This document shows, piece by piece, positions 1 to 11,328 of a DNA stretch of 64,000 nucleotides (positions are counted from its first letter, which is position 1; every line of letters starts with the position of its first letter). The DNA is taken from contig CM026433.1 in NCBI GenBank assembly GCA_014871385.1, positions 15,379,985-15,443,984 on the forward strand, in the 5' to 3' direction. Below the pieces are notes generated by a model. It was not told where the DNA came from, searched no databases, and saw only the letters and a list, made by a program, of their open reading frames with translations. The DNA comes from Ceratodon purpureus (Eukaryota; Streptophyta; Bryopsida; Pseudoditrichales; Ditrichaceae). The translations under genes and the position numbers were made by a program.

Positions 1-228
1 CTCAAGAATGCTCTCATCGACTGCTTTACACAGCAGCGATGTACATTGATTATCTTTCTTAACCCACTCCAGCTCAGCGGCTGGATCACCAGTGGGTTTT
101 GGGACAGAACCATCAACAATTCCCATCAGATCTTGGCCCAAAAGGATGGCCCGGATCTGGAACTTCCATAGGTGGAAGTTGTGACCATTGTAAACCTTTA
201 CGTTACGCAGTTCAGCAGTGGAGTCCAT
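1..228 (-). mobile_element. Ty1-copia retrotransposon fossil, N-terminal gag part (runs off the window)
   Basis: Read on the minus strand, a 76-codon open frame starts at an ATG at 228 and runs off the left edge. It has the usual opening of plant copia Gag proteins: a short leader, then a segment reading NGHNFHLWKFQIRAILLGQD, which is the aromatic 'Y/F-x-W-k-x-x-I/M-x-x-x-L' pattern of the gag N-terminus. The rest of the element lies outside the window, so completeness and age cannot be judged. The upstream long terminal repeat should lie to the right of 228; a TG dinucleotide near 254 could be its edge, but no second repeat is available to prove this. Confidence 0.7.
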
Positions 229-1192
229 GGCGTGACTTCGACAAGGGACCAATGCTAAACGACTGGAGTTTCGTAGGCACGACACTCAGCAAGAACTGTG
301 GGCACAGTGCTTTTGACAACGACTTTAACTATTACTGTGGGAGCGTTTTAGTGGGCCCATAACCTATTGGAGTATGCAAAAAGAACTTTGATTTCTAATA
401 TTCAGCCTAACTGTGAACAAAAGAGAGTAGCTCAAGATGACAAACAGGTTGACCAATACTCTGTTCACTACGATCAGCACATGCCAGGAAGAAACACTTT
501 CATTGCAAAAGGCGATTCTCACGCTTGTACATACTCTGGCTCTACTGACAAGGGATCTTGGAGCACATAAGCCCGCTAGTTACTACTCAGATCACCCTGT
601 ACCAAGAGAGCTAGGAATCCTGTTGTTCTCTTACTTAACGTAGCTCAGTCACCCTAACGGCAGGAATTGGGGGGAATATCTTCTTGGAGTTTGAAGTGGT
701 GATGACGTGTGTTTTCCTGGTAACAGTTAACCAGTACCGTAGCGTAGGTAAAGTGAGTCATCGTGGGGTAATTCCAACATCATCGGACTAATCACAATGC
801 ATCTCTCGAAGGTCATCGAAGGAAGCAAGAGTAAAAAGAACTTCAGCTGGTCCAGGACGGTTTTCTATCCCCTTCGCACCAGAACGAAACCATATTGGTA
901 AAAGAAGGTGATGTCTATCAAGAGTATGCCAATGATGCAGGAGATTTACTGCACACGCCCCAGCCATGGAGTACTGTACACTGGTGAAGGGAAGGAACAG
1001 GGCTTAACTTGAAGTCCGTAACTCTTGTAGGAGGTTCCCAATTAGGTCGAAGTGCAGAACAACAGAATGAAGGTCGGGCCTTCAAGTGGTTGATCATATG
1101 TCTCGCCATGGACAACAAAGTCCGGATCATTCTCCTGATCACCTTTCACCACGATGAAGTCGTCGGAGGTTTCCATTTTGAAACCCGCTCCG
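229..1192. other. Unassigned stretch next to the copia fragment
   Basis: This probably includes leader and LTR sequence of the minus-strand copia fossil, but its boundary cannot be set from one copy. A 44-codon minus-strand frame (1176 to 1042, starting METSDDFIVV) is open and acidic at its N-terminus. I do not recognise it and it is too short to support a gene call. Confidence 0.3.
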
Positions 1193-1431
1193 TTAACCCT
1201 TAAACGTCAGACCCAGCCCGAGGCTGGGTTTTTTTTGAGAGAATCTTGCTCATGACTTACACTCCATTATACCAAATTGGATTTTTAGAATGTCAAAATG
1301 AGCACCTTAAAGAGATCTATACTTTCTTATAATAGAGCTCAAGAAAATTAAAAATAGAATAATGCTTAAAATAGAGTTTAAAAGAGATTTTGGGAGTGGT
1401 ATCAGGAAAGCATATGACGTTTAAGGGTTAA
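1193..1431. mobile_element. piggyBac-like MITE with TTAA target duplications
   Basis: A perfect 17-bp inverted pair, TTAACCCTTAAACGTCA at 1193-1209 and its reverse complement at 1415-1431, encloses AT-rich DNA. Taking TTAA as the duplicated target leaves an element of 231 bp (1197-1427) with 13-bp perfect terminal inverted repeats beginning CCCTTAAA. A TTAA target and ends beginning CCC are hallmarks of the piggyBac superfamily. There is no coding capacity, so it would be a non-autonomous derivative. The perfect ends suggest a fairly young insertion. No other copy is visible in the window, so the family assignment rests on the ends alone. Confidence 0.6.
1211..1236 (+). other. GC-rich hairpin followed by a T-tract inside the MITE
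   Basis: CCCAGCC (1212-1218) pairs with GGCTGGG (1222-1228) around a CGA loop and is followed by eight T (1229-1236). The shape matches a bacterial intrinsic terminator. Here it lies just inside the left end of the TTAA-flanked element, so it is more likely a subterminal hairpin of the transposon than a terminator. Confidence 0.5.
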
Positions 1432-3059
1432 TGCTATTAAGTCCAACTGTTCGCACTTCATGTTCCTTTGCCAATTAGTCCACATGCAAGGTGATATTGG
1501 AGCCACATCTCTATTGGGCAAGGAAAGGGTTTATACTTACACCCGTCATTTTCATGCTTTTCAACCTCGGTCTGCTTTAATCCCTAAAAGACAATCTTCC
1601 ACATTTGGGCTTTTTTAGAATTTGGACATGTACCTACGAATTCAATTTAAATCGAGATTTTTTGAAATTTAAAATGGAGATGTGCCGTCCCGAGAGCTCC
1701 CTGTGCATATTTTTATTTTTCAATTCCAACATTGGGATCAAAAGTAATGAAGGTTTAAGTGTCAAACGCTGCTCGTTGGGCAGCTGCTGAAATTTTCCAA
1801 GCCATTGTGAATGCAGCAAATTCTGCTCAAAACTGCCCAAAACTGCCCAAATCTGCCAAAATCTGCCCAAAGACGAAACTTTGAAATTCCACCAAAAATT
1901 GAAATTTTGATATTTTTCAAAAAAAAAAAAATCTGTTTATAGAGAAGGCAGTAGAGCATGTTTCCACCGTTCGGATTTTCAATCCAAGAACTTTTCATGT
2001 GCTATTTTTATTGTCAAAAAACGGCCTTTGTATGTGAATTTCAGCATACCCCCTAGCAGAAAATGATTAATTTGGAAACCTTCCACAACGTTTTTGAATA
2101 TGATATTTTTTAGACATGTACCTAACTCACTTAGGAACGAGAATATGGAGAGACTCATCCCATATCTACTTTTAAAAATGGTTGCTTGGGCCTTTAAAAC
2201 TCTGCTGTCCCCTTTTTTTGCAGGGAAGAAAAACTTGTTTTTTTGCTTTGAACGTTATTATCTTGCAATTGGTGAGGAATGAGTGTGTGAGATTTGGTGG
2301 ACATGTAGAGATAGAAGTTAGCTATAAGATCTTATGGTTAGATGTACTAAAAAAGACCCCAAGTTTGCAAAATCCACCTTGCTTTGAAGAGGGGCTGTTT
2401 TGAGGCAGTTTTGATGGAAAATACCCTCAGAACTTTAGGGGTTAACATCTGCTTGCAACCGTTTGAGGCATACCTGCAGCTAGCACACCGTCAAGGACTC
2501 CAACATTTTTTCCACAGCAATGCATGATGGTAGCACTCGATGGTAGCAGGTGTTCCATTTTACTGCAGAATATTTGTTTGTGAGTAAGACATATTGTAAA
2601 CTTCATATCATATAGCTTTGTAATGATACCTAATTTGACATTATCAGATCAAATTTTGATTTGATATATGAGTTTGATTTCCTTAGCCTAAAATATGAAT
2701 GAATGGAAACTATGAAAATACTTTAGAGCCACAAAGAAAAGAAATTTACCTACATAGTTTGCATCTTTGTAATACCAAGAATGTGAACAATGATATATCC
2801 TATAAATTGGGGCAATCAAATTTTAAAAAAACATCATTTATATTTCTTGATTTTTTTTAAAGAAATTAAGTGACTAAGATAAAATAATTCACCAAAAATA
2901 GAGATTTCATTTTTTGACATTAACATTTTAAGACCACGTGAAGGGTCTGTAACACAAAAGATTTGATAAGATAAATTTGATAAAATCCTCCCATATAAAA
3001 ATGAATGAGAGAATTTCAAGAGTTCACAAGATGGTTGCAAGACATGTTAAAGGATACTC
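1432..3059. other. AT-rich intergenic DNA
   Basis: I see no gene. There are short repetitive phrases such as a run of CTGCCCAAA-type units near 1830-1870. An isolated transposon-like end (TTTAGGGG followed by TTAA) lies near 2430-2437 with no partner found. Confidence 0.5.
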
Positions 3060-4757
3060 TACAATTTAACACCCTCCGACTCCAAGTGTTGGATCATGTA
3101 CACAAATTCACAATCTGCCTCTTCGTTTTCCACACTAATAGTCAATTACAACATTTTCTATCAAATTTCAAGCGATAGTCTAAATTACTTTTCACCCACA
3201 TAAAACAGAATCCACATCACCACAGTACTATCCGAAGATGACGCAACATGATCTCTGTTAATGAAAAGGAAAACTGATCCTGAAATGAAAAGCCTATCCC
3301 GGCACCCAAATCCAGACATCTGGAACTCGTGAGCTCCAAGTCCCAAGCCCCAAGTCCCAAGTCACGTTACAGGAAGATCGGACAGCACCTCAGAGCATAC
3401 GGTCTCGGCAGCACGCAGTGCGTACGTCGCTGGCATACGAATACGGGCATGCACACTATCGAGGCTGGTCTCGACGTCGGCGTGCACACAACCAAATAAA
3501 ATGGGCCGATTGATTCCCGATCCGCCTAGTCGCCAGATTTGCACTCTCTCAGCTCCCTCCGCGCCGTGGCTCCCGAACTCGTTTCATTTCAGGACGTTGC
3601 TCTCTTCGATCATACTCATCCCCTTCATACGTTTGGAGGTCAGTAATCGACGTTCATGAGAAGTTTTGTTGCCTGCAGCAGTTCTGGAATGCGTTCGCGT
3701 AGGGGTGCACCAATTCGTCACGTCGAGGGTTTCGTTTCACGAGCAGTAGATTTCGGGGGGTTTTTGCTCCCTTCCTGCATTCTGTGAGTCGATGTTTAGG
3801 ATGTTCGAATTAGTGATTGAGCGAGGTGAGCGAGGAACTTGAATTGGGGCCATGATTGTTGTAGGAACCTGAGGTTGCGCATCATCGCTGACCACAGGTT
3901 CGGCGATTCCTGGTGTGTGTATGTGTGTGTGTATGTTTGTGCAGGTGCTGCTCCAGCGATCGTTACTGGCGTTTGAGTCCGGGAGTTGCTGATTGCCGCG
4001 CGCCGGCGTTCGCGACCCACGTCTGTGCAGGTTTGTCGTCTGGTTGTGTTTTGTGTATCACATTGGTTTTCTCAATGATTCTGGGACGAGTGCAAAGCGT
4101 CGCCTTTCTAGTGCTCGATGTCTGCGCGAGGGAATCGTGTTTACACAAGTTAGGAAAGAGATTCTGGAATGACCTGATCCTCCTTGCGGTGATCAGAAAG
4201 TTCTCACGCCGAAGTTGCGAGCTGGTGCGCATATCTGTGTGTTGCGCGGTTGAAACTGGTTTTGGACGTTTAGGGTTTTGTGTTTGTAGATTCGTGCAAT
4301 GAAAGTGTAGGTTTCGATGACCAGCAAGTGTCCGTAAACATTGACGTGTAGAACTTGAACACCCTGGGTCCAGATTGTACTTGTTCGTTTGCAGGAGTGC
4401 TGGAATTAGAGGAATCCGGTATGGTTGTTGTTTGCGTCGATGTGCTTCTTGGTTTTGGGAATGCAAAGTGTAGTAGCTAAGGTTTGAAGAAGGTTATGGT
4501 ACCCGTCAATCAGACAATTGGATTTCACAAGTTTTAGGGTAGTTGAATGTGGTAGCTCGTAGCCTAAGGCATTAGGCAAATGAATATCACCCTTGTAATT
4601 ATCACTGTTAGGCATTGATCGGTGGATTAGGGACATGATTAACGCTTGCTTAATCCTGATTAATATTGAATTAAGACGTTGCGATTAGTGGATTGTAATG
4701 CATTTCAGAAACGTTGCAGATACCGCAATAGGCATTTCTGAAGACTTTCGCATTTTA

Positions 4758-4780
4758 TGATACTAGACTCTCTAGTATCA
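4758..4780. repeat. Perfect palindrome, 10-bp arms, 3-bp loop
   Basis: TGATACTAGA (4758-4767) and its exact complement (4771-4780) flank CTC. The same palindrome is in copy B at 25537-25559. It lies about 75 bp upstream of the G-box cluster and could be a factor-binding site or an RNA hairpin. Confidence 0.6.
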
Positions 4781-4852
4781 TTGGAGTTTGGATCATTGTA
4801 GGCTCTCGTAAGGTGTTTCAGACCCTCTTAAGGTATTTCAGACTTCTAGAGT

Positions 4853-4925
4853 CACGTGAGGCGGCGCACTTGGAGGGTCATGTGACAATCTCAAGCTCAC
4901 GGCCTGGGACCACCAAGCTCACGTG
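4853..4925. promoter_or_regulatory. G-box/E-box cluster upstream of the duplicated ORF
   Basis: CACGTG occurs at 4853-4858 and 4920-4925, with the related CATGTG at 4879-4884, all within 75 bp. CACGTG is the G-box bound by plant bZIP and bHLH factors. The cluster is 250-320 bp before the first ATG of the ORF at 5175, which suggests a promoter or a regulated intronic element. It is identical in copy B. Confidence 0.5.
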
Positions 4926-5174
4926 ACAGTTTTGCTAGTGATACACATTCTCGAACTAGGTCATTAACCACCCTCTCCATCTGTTCGTTCAGTTTTCTTA
5001 TCACCGTTTTTGGTTATTGATGTCAATGTGCACCGTTGTCCTCAAGTGCGCTCTTCAAGATTGCAATCCTCCATCGGAAGCACATCGTGCCATATTTCTT
5101 CTTCAAGTGTTGATCGATCCACGGACTTGGATGTTGTGCTTGCAGGAAGGAGAGAATTTGGGAAGCCGATCTTC

Positions 5175-5591
5175 ATGGACGCTGCAAAGGCGAGGACCCA
5201 TTCCCCCAGCTCCGGTCTCCCGGCTGTGGAGCTTGAAGCACACGTCGAGGAGGCAGACGCCGCCGTTCCAGCCCCCCTTCGCTGGTCAGGCAAGAGAGCT
5301 CGCACGAAGAAATTGGAGTCGAAGAAGCACAAGGAGCAGGACCTGGACGTGGAAATCGATTTGGAGGTCGTGGTCCAGAAGGTGAAGAAGTTGAAAATCA
5401 CCGGACCGAAGTTGAAGACAACTGCGCTGGTGTCGGTGGATTTGGAGCCGACGACGTTGAAGGCCTTGGAAATTGATAGTACCGTGGATGAGGACACAAG
5501 CAGGATGAGCGCGCTGGCCGATGTTTATTACAGCCATCTCCTCGCGTTAGCAGATGTTGCTCAACCCAGCGACAAAGTCGTGAATCCTTGA
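5175..5591 (+). CDS. Hypothetical charged 138-aa protein, copy A
   Basis: I do not recognise this protein. The frame is open further upstream, but the first in-frame ATG is at 5175, 29 bases after a good acceptor site (TGCAG at 5141-5145), so the ATG is probably in the last exon after one or more 5'-UTR introns. The N-terminus is Ala/Ser/Pro-rich. The middle (about residues 35-85) is strongly charged and Lys-rich, with alternating D/E-V/L pairs (DLDVEIDLEVVVQKVKK), which suggests a short amphipathic helix and nuclear or nucleic-acid association. The last 24 residues (ADVYYSHLLALADVAQPSDK...) are well kept between copies. Between them is a patch of about 20 residues that differs strongly from copy B. 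Intact ORFs in both copies support a real gene, though recent sequence conversion weakens that argument. Confidence 0.5.
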   Translation: MDAAKARTHSPSSGLPAVELEAHVEEADAAVPAPLRWSGKRARTKKLESKKHKEQDLDVEIDLEVVVQKVKKLKITGPKLKTTALVSVDLEPTTLKALEIDSTVDEDTSRMSALADVYYSHLLALADVAQPSDKVVNP

Positions 5592-6425
5592 AGCGGACTT
5601 GGTGATTCCCTCGATCCTGTGACGCAGGGAAGTAGTACGTAATATTCTAGGACCAACACGGAAATGGCGTTCTTGAGAGTGGATAATGTATAATTGTGTG
5701 ATCGATTGTGGATGTGAATATGGCAGTTTGTTTCCGGAGAATTGCAGGTCATGTTCAATTACACTTTCAATGATACTTTGTAATTTTGTATCTGTGCAAA
5801 TTGATCACCAGTGAGCAACCATTCATCATCAGAATGCATTCTTTACATTTCTTTCCAAATTGAATGTTAGCAACCGGGGTCTCTCAACTTCTGAAGTATG
5901 CGCGCATGAATGTTTGAGTATCCCAGTTGGGTTCCATAATCTTCTTAATCTTCGTGACGTTCCCAGAATGTAGATAACAACTGTAAAAATTGCATTTTCA
6001 GAAGTTGGCAAGTTGTGTCATCATCATTGTTAAGTTGCACATTTGAAATAGTAACTATGAATAATTTTTGTTTGTTTAGAGATTGAGTGCTTTGATTCTG
6101 GTACAGATCTCATGATGTGTTGTCTTGTGAATGGAAATTTGTGGAGATTGGAGCTATGTATATTAGATGCAAGCAGCGAAATGTATCATTGAGGATGTTT
6201 TCTCCTTGAGTCAAATCATGTTCTTATTAGTTTTGAAAACATACATTTTATTTTTTATTTATGAGAAAACATGAGTTAAATAGGGCCGTATATGCTAGTA
6301 GAATGTAAAGCATAGTTCTTGGTTTCACCACAATTGTTCTTTAGCAAATGAGAGAGGCATTTGTTCGAAACCTCATTATTTAGGCACTTGGCACCATCAT
6401 TTTAGTGCTAGTACTCAAACTCAGG

Positions 6426-9240
6426 ACTCCCCTCAATGAATCGCAGCTTCCTTGAGCTTATTACGTATTCTACCCTCCAACTCTAAATAATCAATGAAGG
6501 ATGTAAATTTGTTTGAATCTCAAATTGATGAATATATCATGAAGCAAGAGAAAGGTGGGCAAACTGGCTACTGTATGCAACAGTTATACTTTTGTTTTAT
6601 AATCTCTTTCCCGTCAACAACAGATAAATTGTTAAAAGACCAAGTTTGCTCAGAGAGTCAGAGTGGCATCCTGTGTGTAAATGTTCGACATAGTTTGTGT
6701 TATATTTCGTGCACTCTAATAATGATTCTTGACTACTAATTGTCTGAGTTAATTGTTGCACAATTTTCTTGTCAATTACAAAGGATGTGGCCTTCCGTTT
6801 ATGCCCACAAGTTGACAATTATTCCATACATAACTGAAGCGTGAGTTAGTTCTGAAAACAGAACCTTGAAAGAACCCATTTAAACGACGTGATTCGAATA
6901 ACCAAAGAGTGCCGACAGAACGAGGGAAACATGATCAGAAGCCAAATTTCTTGGAATGATAGATATTGTGCGAACGATAATATATATAAAAAGATAACAA
7001 ATTAGATCGTCATCATTGACAACTTCGTGACTCTGAGCAACACTGTTCAAGAATGGGAAGATTGGTGCAGAAAAGAAGCAGCTACCGGTAGCTAGACTTA
7101 AGTTAGCAAAGTAGAGTCTGTCCAGATGTCATTCCACATGCAGGGAACAATTAGATGTCTTCGTGGACGAGGGCATGAAGTCACTAGTTTTGTCTGAACC
7201 TGGAGGTATTCTTCATCCGGAGTCACCGAAGCTTACTCCAAGACTTGTTCCACGTCCAGTTAGAGCCGCCACCATCCCCATTGGCGTTGCCTTTGCCTGC
7301 CATTGCCAATACCACTGCTCCACTGCTTCTATTATACAGACTCATTGACAGTCAATAGAAACTGAAACAACAATGATAATTTCTACTAATAATTCTCTAG
7401 CATACGAAATTGCGCAAAGTATCAAAAAGCCTGCAGAGATTGCGAGCGGATAATTATCGCTTCCAAGGACGCTGGCGTAAGATCACCACTCAAGAACATT
7501 CAGCATTGGGAAGTGTATGAGGGTGGGCAAGTGAAGCAGCTGGGATATTTGGAAACGGAAAAGATGTGCAGTACTGATGAAATGAGAGACTCATTTGCGG
7601 TGATCTATTTCATCGATGGTCCAGTATAAATAAGTCTACTAGTACAAAACACAATCACATTCATGTGAGGCGTATTCTGCAGCAGAAGCAGTAAGGGTGT
7701 GTGTAATTGGGTGACAATAGATCGCATCCACAGCTTCATCGGTGCATGGCCGATTTGGGATACACTGAATGTGGAACACAGTGTCCAGGTGGTGAGCTTT
7801 TCTAAGCCTTCATGGGGTGGGATCAGTGGAATGATCACAAGAGAGTAAAGCCGACAGCGCATGTAGACCACTAGCACACTAATTTATGTGCAACTTGCAA
7901 GAATGCAGTTGTACACAAGTACTACAGTACATACCATCAGTTCTGCAACGCGCAGGAGGATCCAATATCGTTGGGAATGAGGACTTGTGTCACAGTAAGA
8001 AATTCCGACTCTCTGCAGATCATTGGACTGCATTGGCAGGCTTTGTACTGTGAAGCTGGAAGTAAGTGCAGGCCCACCCAGTGGAATGTGGCTTCAAACG
8101 AAGGACCTCTAGTGAGCGCTTTCTGACCCTCGAACCCAGGCATTCAAGTGCATGGTCGGTAATCGTTTTCAAAGTAGTAACTTTACTTTGGTTTTATTAA
8201 TGCTTTAGGACTGCCAGCCCACTTCCTTACTGCATGGGGAGGTGCTCCTGCTCCCATCTCTACAACCCACTGCGATTGGCGTACAGTACTGTACAATCTA
8301 AGTTATCAACTTGCACTGGACAGTCCTCTCGAGACGTTCCTGCATTTAATTAAATGGTCTGCAATTAACAAAATGGTTATATGTAGAATAGTCACGATCG
8401 TAATTTAAAAGTAACTTGTGCCAGACCGACATCAAGAGTTGGAGCACTAGATCATATATACTAGTTACTTTAGATTTACCGAGAAACAATAAGTAGAGCT
8501 CGATGATAGGAACATGAAAGATAAGAAACCTCCCATTTCTCACTTCCATCGATTCCCTGCTAACTTAAATTCTCTAACTTCTTTGCTAAGCAAAACTCGC
8601 AGACTCGAAAGTCAGAGTGAACTAGCTAAGAAGCTGAAGCAGCTTTTTGCCAAACGGCACTGACGACCATGGCCATTTGAAATTACTGGACGATCAGCTC
8701 GTTGGACCTCTCCACAGAACTGTCAAGAACACTAACCGACTCTGACCTTCCACAGAGTGTGCCCTCCCTTGAAACTCACAGACTCTATTCCAAGAACAAC
8801 TGTGGTAAATTTTAAGTCCAAGTTCGAGGATAATTGAAATGCAAATATGTCACAATATAAACTGTAATTTATTGTAATTTATTTCCTGGCAAAGAGACTA
8901 TCTAGACGCCCACGAGAATCGAAGGAGACAATCGTGAAGTCTGGAATCATCTGTAAGTCAAATTCAAGCACGATGGTGATTAGGAGAGGGCCCTGAATCT
9001 ACAGGTACCCAACTACAGTTATGATTCACATTTTTGCTACCCAATTTGCAGTGAGGATATGTTAGGGACTTGGATGGGTAGGCCCGCCAATATTTCAACT
9101 CGTAATCACCTCAGGCTGCATATTTTCAAATGAAATTCACTTATTGTAATCCGGTTCTGATCAAATTCGTTTGAGATTCATATCACCATTTGACTAGAAT
9201 TATATACGTGGTGCTGAGAAGGTGCTGTCTTCATAAGTTG
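6426..9240. other. Intergenic DNA, no gene recognised
   Basis: Only short frames without family resemblance were found. Base composition is mixed and no clear transposon ends were seen. Confidence 0.5.
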
Positions 9241-9453
9241 CTAATTTTTCTTTGAACCGGATCCAGCCGGCCAATTCCAGTCAAACTTGGAGGATCCGCC
9301 ATCGCCCTCCAGACCATGCATGGCGACCTTTACACCGGTTATATTAAATTTTGGACCAGCTTGATCAGTTTTCGCAGAGATGATTAATACAAGAGGTATG
9401 GTATAATCCTTACGGTCCCCAAACAATTCATCTACAGCTCCAGCGAACTTCAA
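9241..9453 (-). CDS. Possible exon or gene remnant, unknown
   Basis: A 70-codon minus-strand frame (beginning LKFAGAVDELFGDRKDYTIP and ending in a Gly/Ser/Lys-rich tail) has a protein-like composition: alternating hydrophobic beta-strand-like segments, few Cys, and a Gly/Ser linker. There is no ATG at its start, so if real it is a 3' exon or a remnant. I could not assign a family and saw no neighbouring exon. Confidence 0.2.
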   Translation of the reverse strand: MKFAGAVDELFGDRKDYTIPLVLIISAKTDQAGPKFNITGVKVAMHGLEGDGGSSKFDWNWPAGSGSKKN

Positions 9454-9896
9454 GGTTAGGCCAATTAAAACTCTTCAACCCTATGCTGTTTGAAATGCTG
9501 CTTATAGCTGCAATTACTGGAGTGCTGAAGGATTATTTCTGAATTAAGCTGAGACAGACCTGATACTGCAGGCTCTGAGTCCAGACGTCCAGACTTCGTC
9601 ACGACTTGACCCCGATCGTACCAATTGAATTATTTCGTCAGTGAAGATCAAGCAAGAAAAGAACAAGGATGAAAAACTAGTTCTGCCATGGTTGGTGAGC
9701 TTGAAATGAAGTGGGATAGTCCTCTTCTCTGCTCCAATATTAGGAGCTCAATGCTCATTATATATGGTACGCATGACGTCGGCCATACGTGAGCTAGCAA
9801 GGCCCAATAGTAGGGCATGACGACTAATTTCGACAGAGACGGAGGACTGCCTCACCGTACTAGTAACATAGAGTAAATCAGAAGGAAGAAAATATA
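9454..9896. other. Short intergenic stretch
   Basis: No ORF, RNA gene or repeat could be supported here. It ends at the TA target of the MITE that follows. Confidence 0.5.
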
Positions 9897-10189
9897 AGGT
9901 ACAATGCTCTTAAACCGTCCGGCACCCCAAAACCGATCAGGCCCCATTCCTAGATTGTAAAAGAACAGAAGTACCTCATTTGTACATTTGAGTAAGTGAG
10001 TGGTTTAAGGTCATGTACACTTTTGACTTCAGAAATTTCTAGCAAATTCAGCTTTTGCTATTTAATTGTGGAAATTTTTGCACTCACTCTCCCTCCTGTT
10101 TCCGCATCCAAGAAAAATTTCAAATAATAGACACGAAGTCGACAACAATGCTGAATCGCTTATTCGGACGGTTTAAGAGCATTGTACCT
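9897..10189. mobile_element. MITE with 25-bp perfect inverted ends and TA duplication
   Basis: The ends, starting AGGTACAATGCTCTTAAACC, are perfect inverted copies over 25 bp (9897-9921 and 10165-10189). The element is 293 bp and is flanked by TA on each side (9895-9896 and 10190-10191). It has no coding capacity. A TA duplication points to Tc1/mariner-type mobilisation, though the ends are not the classic Stowaway sequence; a longer TWA-type target cannot be excluded. Undiverged ends suggest recent insertion. Confidence 0.75.
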
Positions 10190-10191
10190 TA

Positions 10192-11328
10192 TTACATTTA
10201 ACCAATATATACAGTGTGGTAGTCGGCAGGCAGGTCAGCCAGCTGCTGCGGACGTGGAGCTTGTGAGCCTGGAGGGGTACTTGCAAGTCGACCAGTCGGC
10301 CCAGGTCGGCCATGGCCCCGGCCCCATAGCCTGCGTGCCGCTTCATTCTAATTGGCTTCAGTGTGTAGCTTATATATAATTATGGTTAAAGATACAATAT
10401 GGTCATTGAGCGTGTCACTAAAATTCCATTTCAACTCAAATTCATGACAACTGTTACAATAATACATTGAATATCGCGCTTCCAGCTCCAGATAAACACT
10501 AGTAACCATGAACAACGCTCGTCAAAGACTTACGTTGCAGAACTTGCTCCCCTGTAAAATTCAACCTGAGCTTCGTGCTCGTATATATATTTCCTAACAA
10601 CGCCATGATTGAATCATATTTCTTAATTTCTCAACAAGCATTTGAAGCTTGGCTAAATTTTTCTGCATTGTTGACTTACTGATCCCCATCTTTGAATACT
10701 GCCACCACAGAATCGGTCGTCGTCGGCAGGCAGTACTTACCGACTGTGTGCCCCGTTTCTCAAACGTCTTACTTACTTAATAAACTGAGCTGCAGCGCAT
10801 GCAAGCTCTTGATTACGATTCACCAGTCACTCCGCTCTTACCCTTAGCACGCACCAATACAACTGCTCAGCTTGCCCAAGTCACGAGCTGTACTTAATTA
10901 TCATCCATAACTAACTTACACCGTGCTCCAATTTTCTCCCTCCCTCGCTCCATTTTTCTCCCTCCCTCGCTTCAGCTATGTGCTATCGACGACGTCATTA
11001 CTGACTGTCCCGGGACCAGGGTCAAATTGCTACGACGTCTCTTTGAGCGACTCACTCCTCAAGGACATGCAAATTGACATTTGTGAGGATTCTAATTTAA
11101 TCAATGGAGTTAATTACTACAAAGCACGGCACAACAGTGCAGAACAGTAGGCTGAAGAAGGGACGAGGCACTTTTTTCTCCACAGCCTTATAATTTACTG
11201 AATCTCAATGTCGAAGGCTCGCTTCATCGTTCTGTTCTACCATTATCCCTGTCAAGGTCTGTTCACACTATGGCCGCTCAAATTCCACCAATCAGGTTGT
11301 GAGAAAGTCCAAAGTCCAATAGTAGTCT
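10192..11328. other. Intergenic DNA with a short direct repeat
   Basis: An 18-bp pyrimidine-rich phrase (TTTTCTCCCTCCCTCGCT) occurs at 10932-10949 and again at 10954-10971. No gene could be supported. Confidence 0.5.

Larger units (their letters stand above)
3060..6425 (+). repeat. Duplicated locus, copy A (direct repeat of 23455-27245)
   Basis: Copy A is collinear with copy B about 20.8 kb downstream. From about 3186 to 5450 the copies are nearly identical, with scattered single-base differences and a shorter GT microsatellite in B (A has extra GT units near 3915-3935). The left 130 bp and the roughly 1 kb to the right are recognisably homologous but much more diverged, with many indels. 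Copy A lacks the 389-bp MITE found in copy B and so preserves its empty site near 3176. The unit contains GC-rich DNA with splice-like signals, a palindrome, a G-box cluster and the 138-codon ORF. Confidence 0.9.

Noticed and set aside
1397-1406. TGGTATCAGG, similar to a retrotransposon primer-binding site
   Set aside because: It is on the opposite strand to the copia gag fragment and lies inside the TTAA-flanked MITE; chance match.
3362-3544. 60-codon minus frame identical in both copies of the duplication (also 24153-24335)
   Set aside because: Identity is explained by the near-identical core of the duplication; there is no ATG-context or family evidence.
3913-4466. 129- and 167-codon frames on opposite strands in the duplicated locus
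   Set aside because: The equivalent plus frame is broken in copy B and the minus frame is shorter there, although the DNA is almost identical; no coding constraint is seen.
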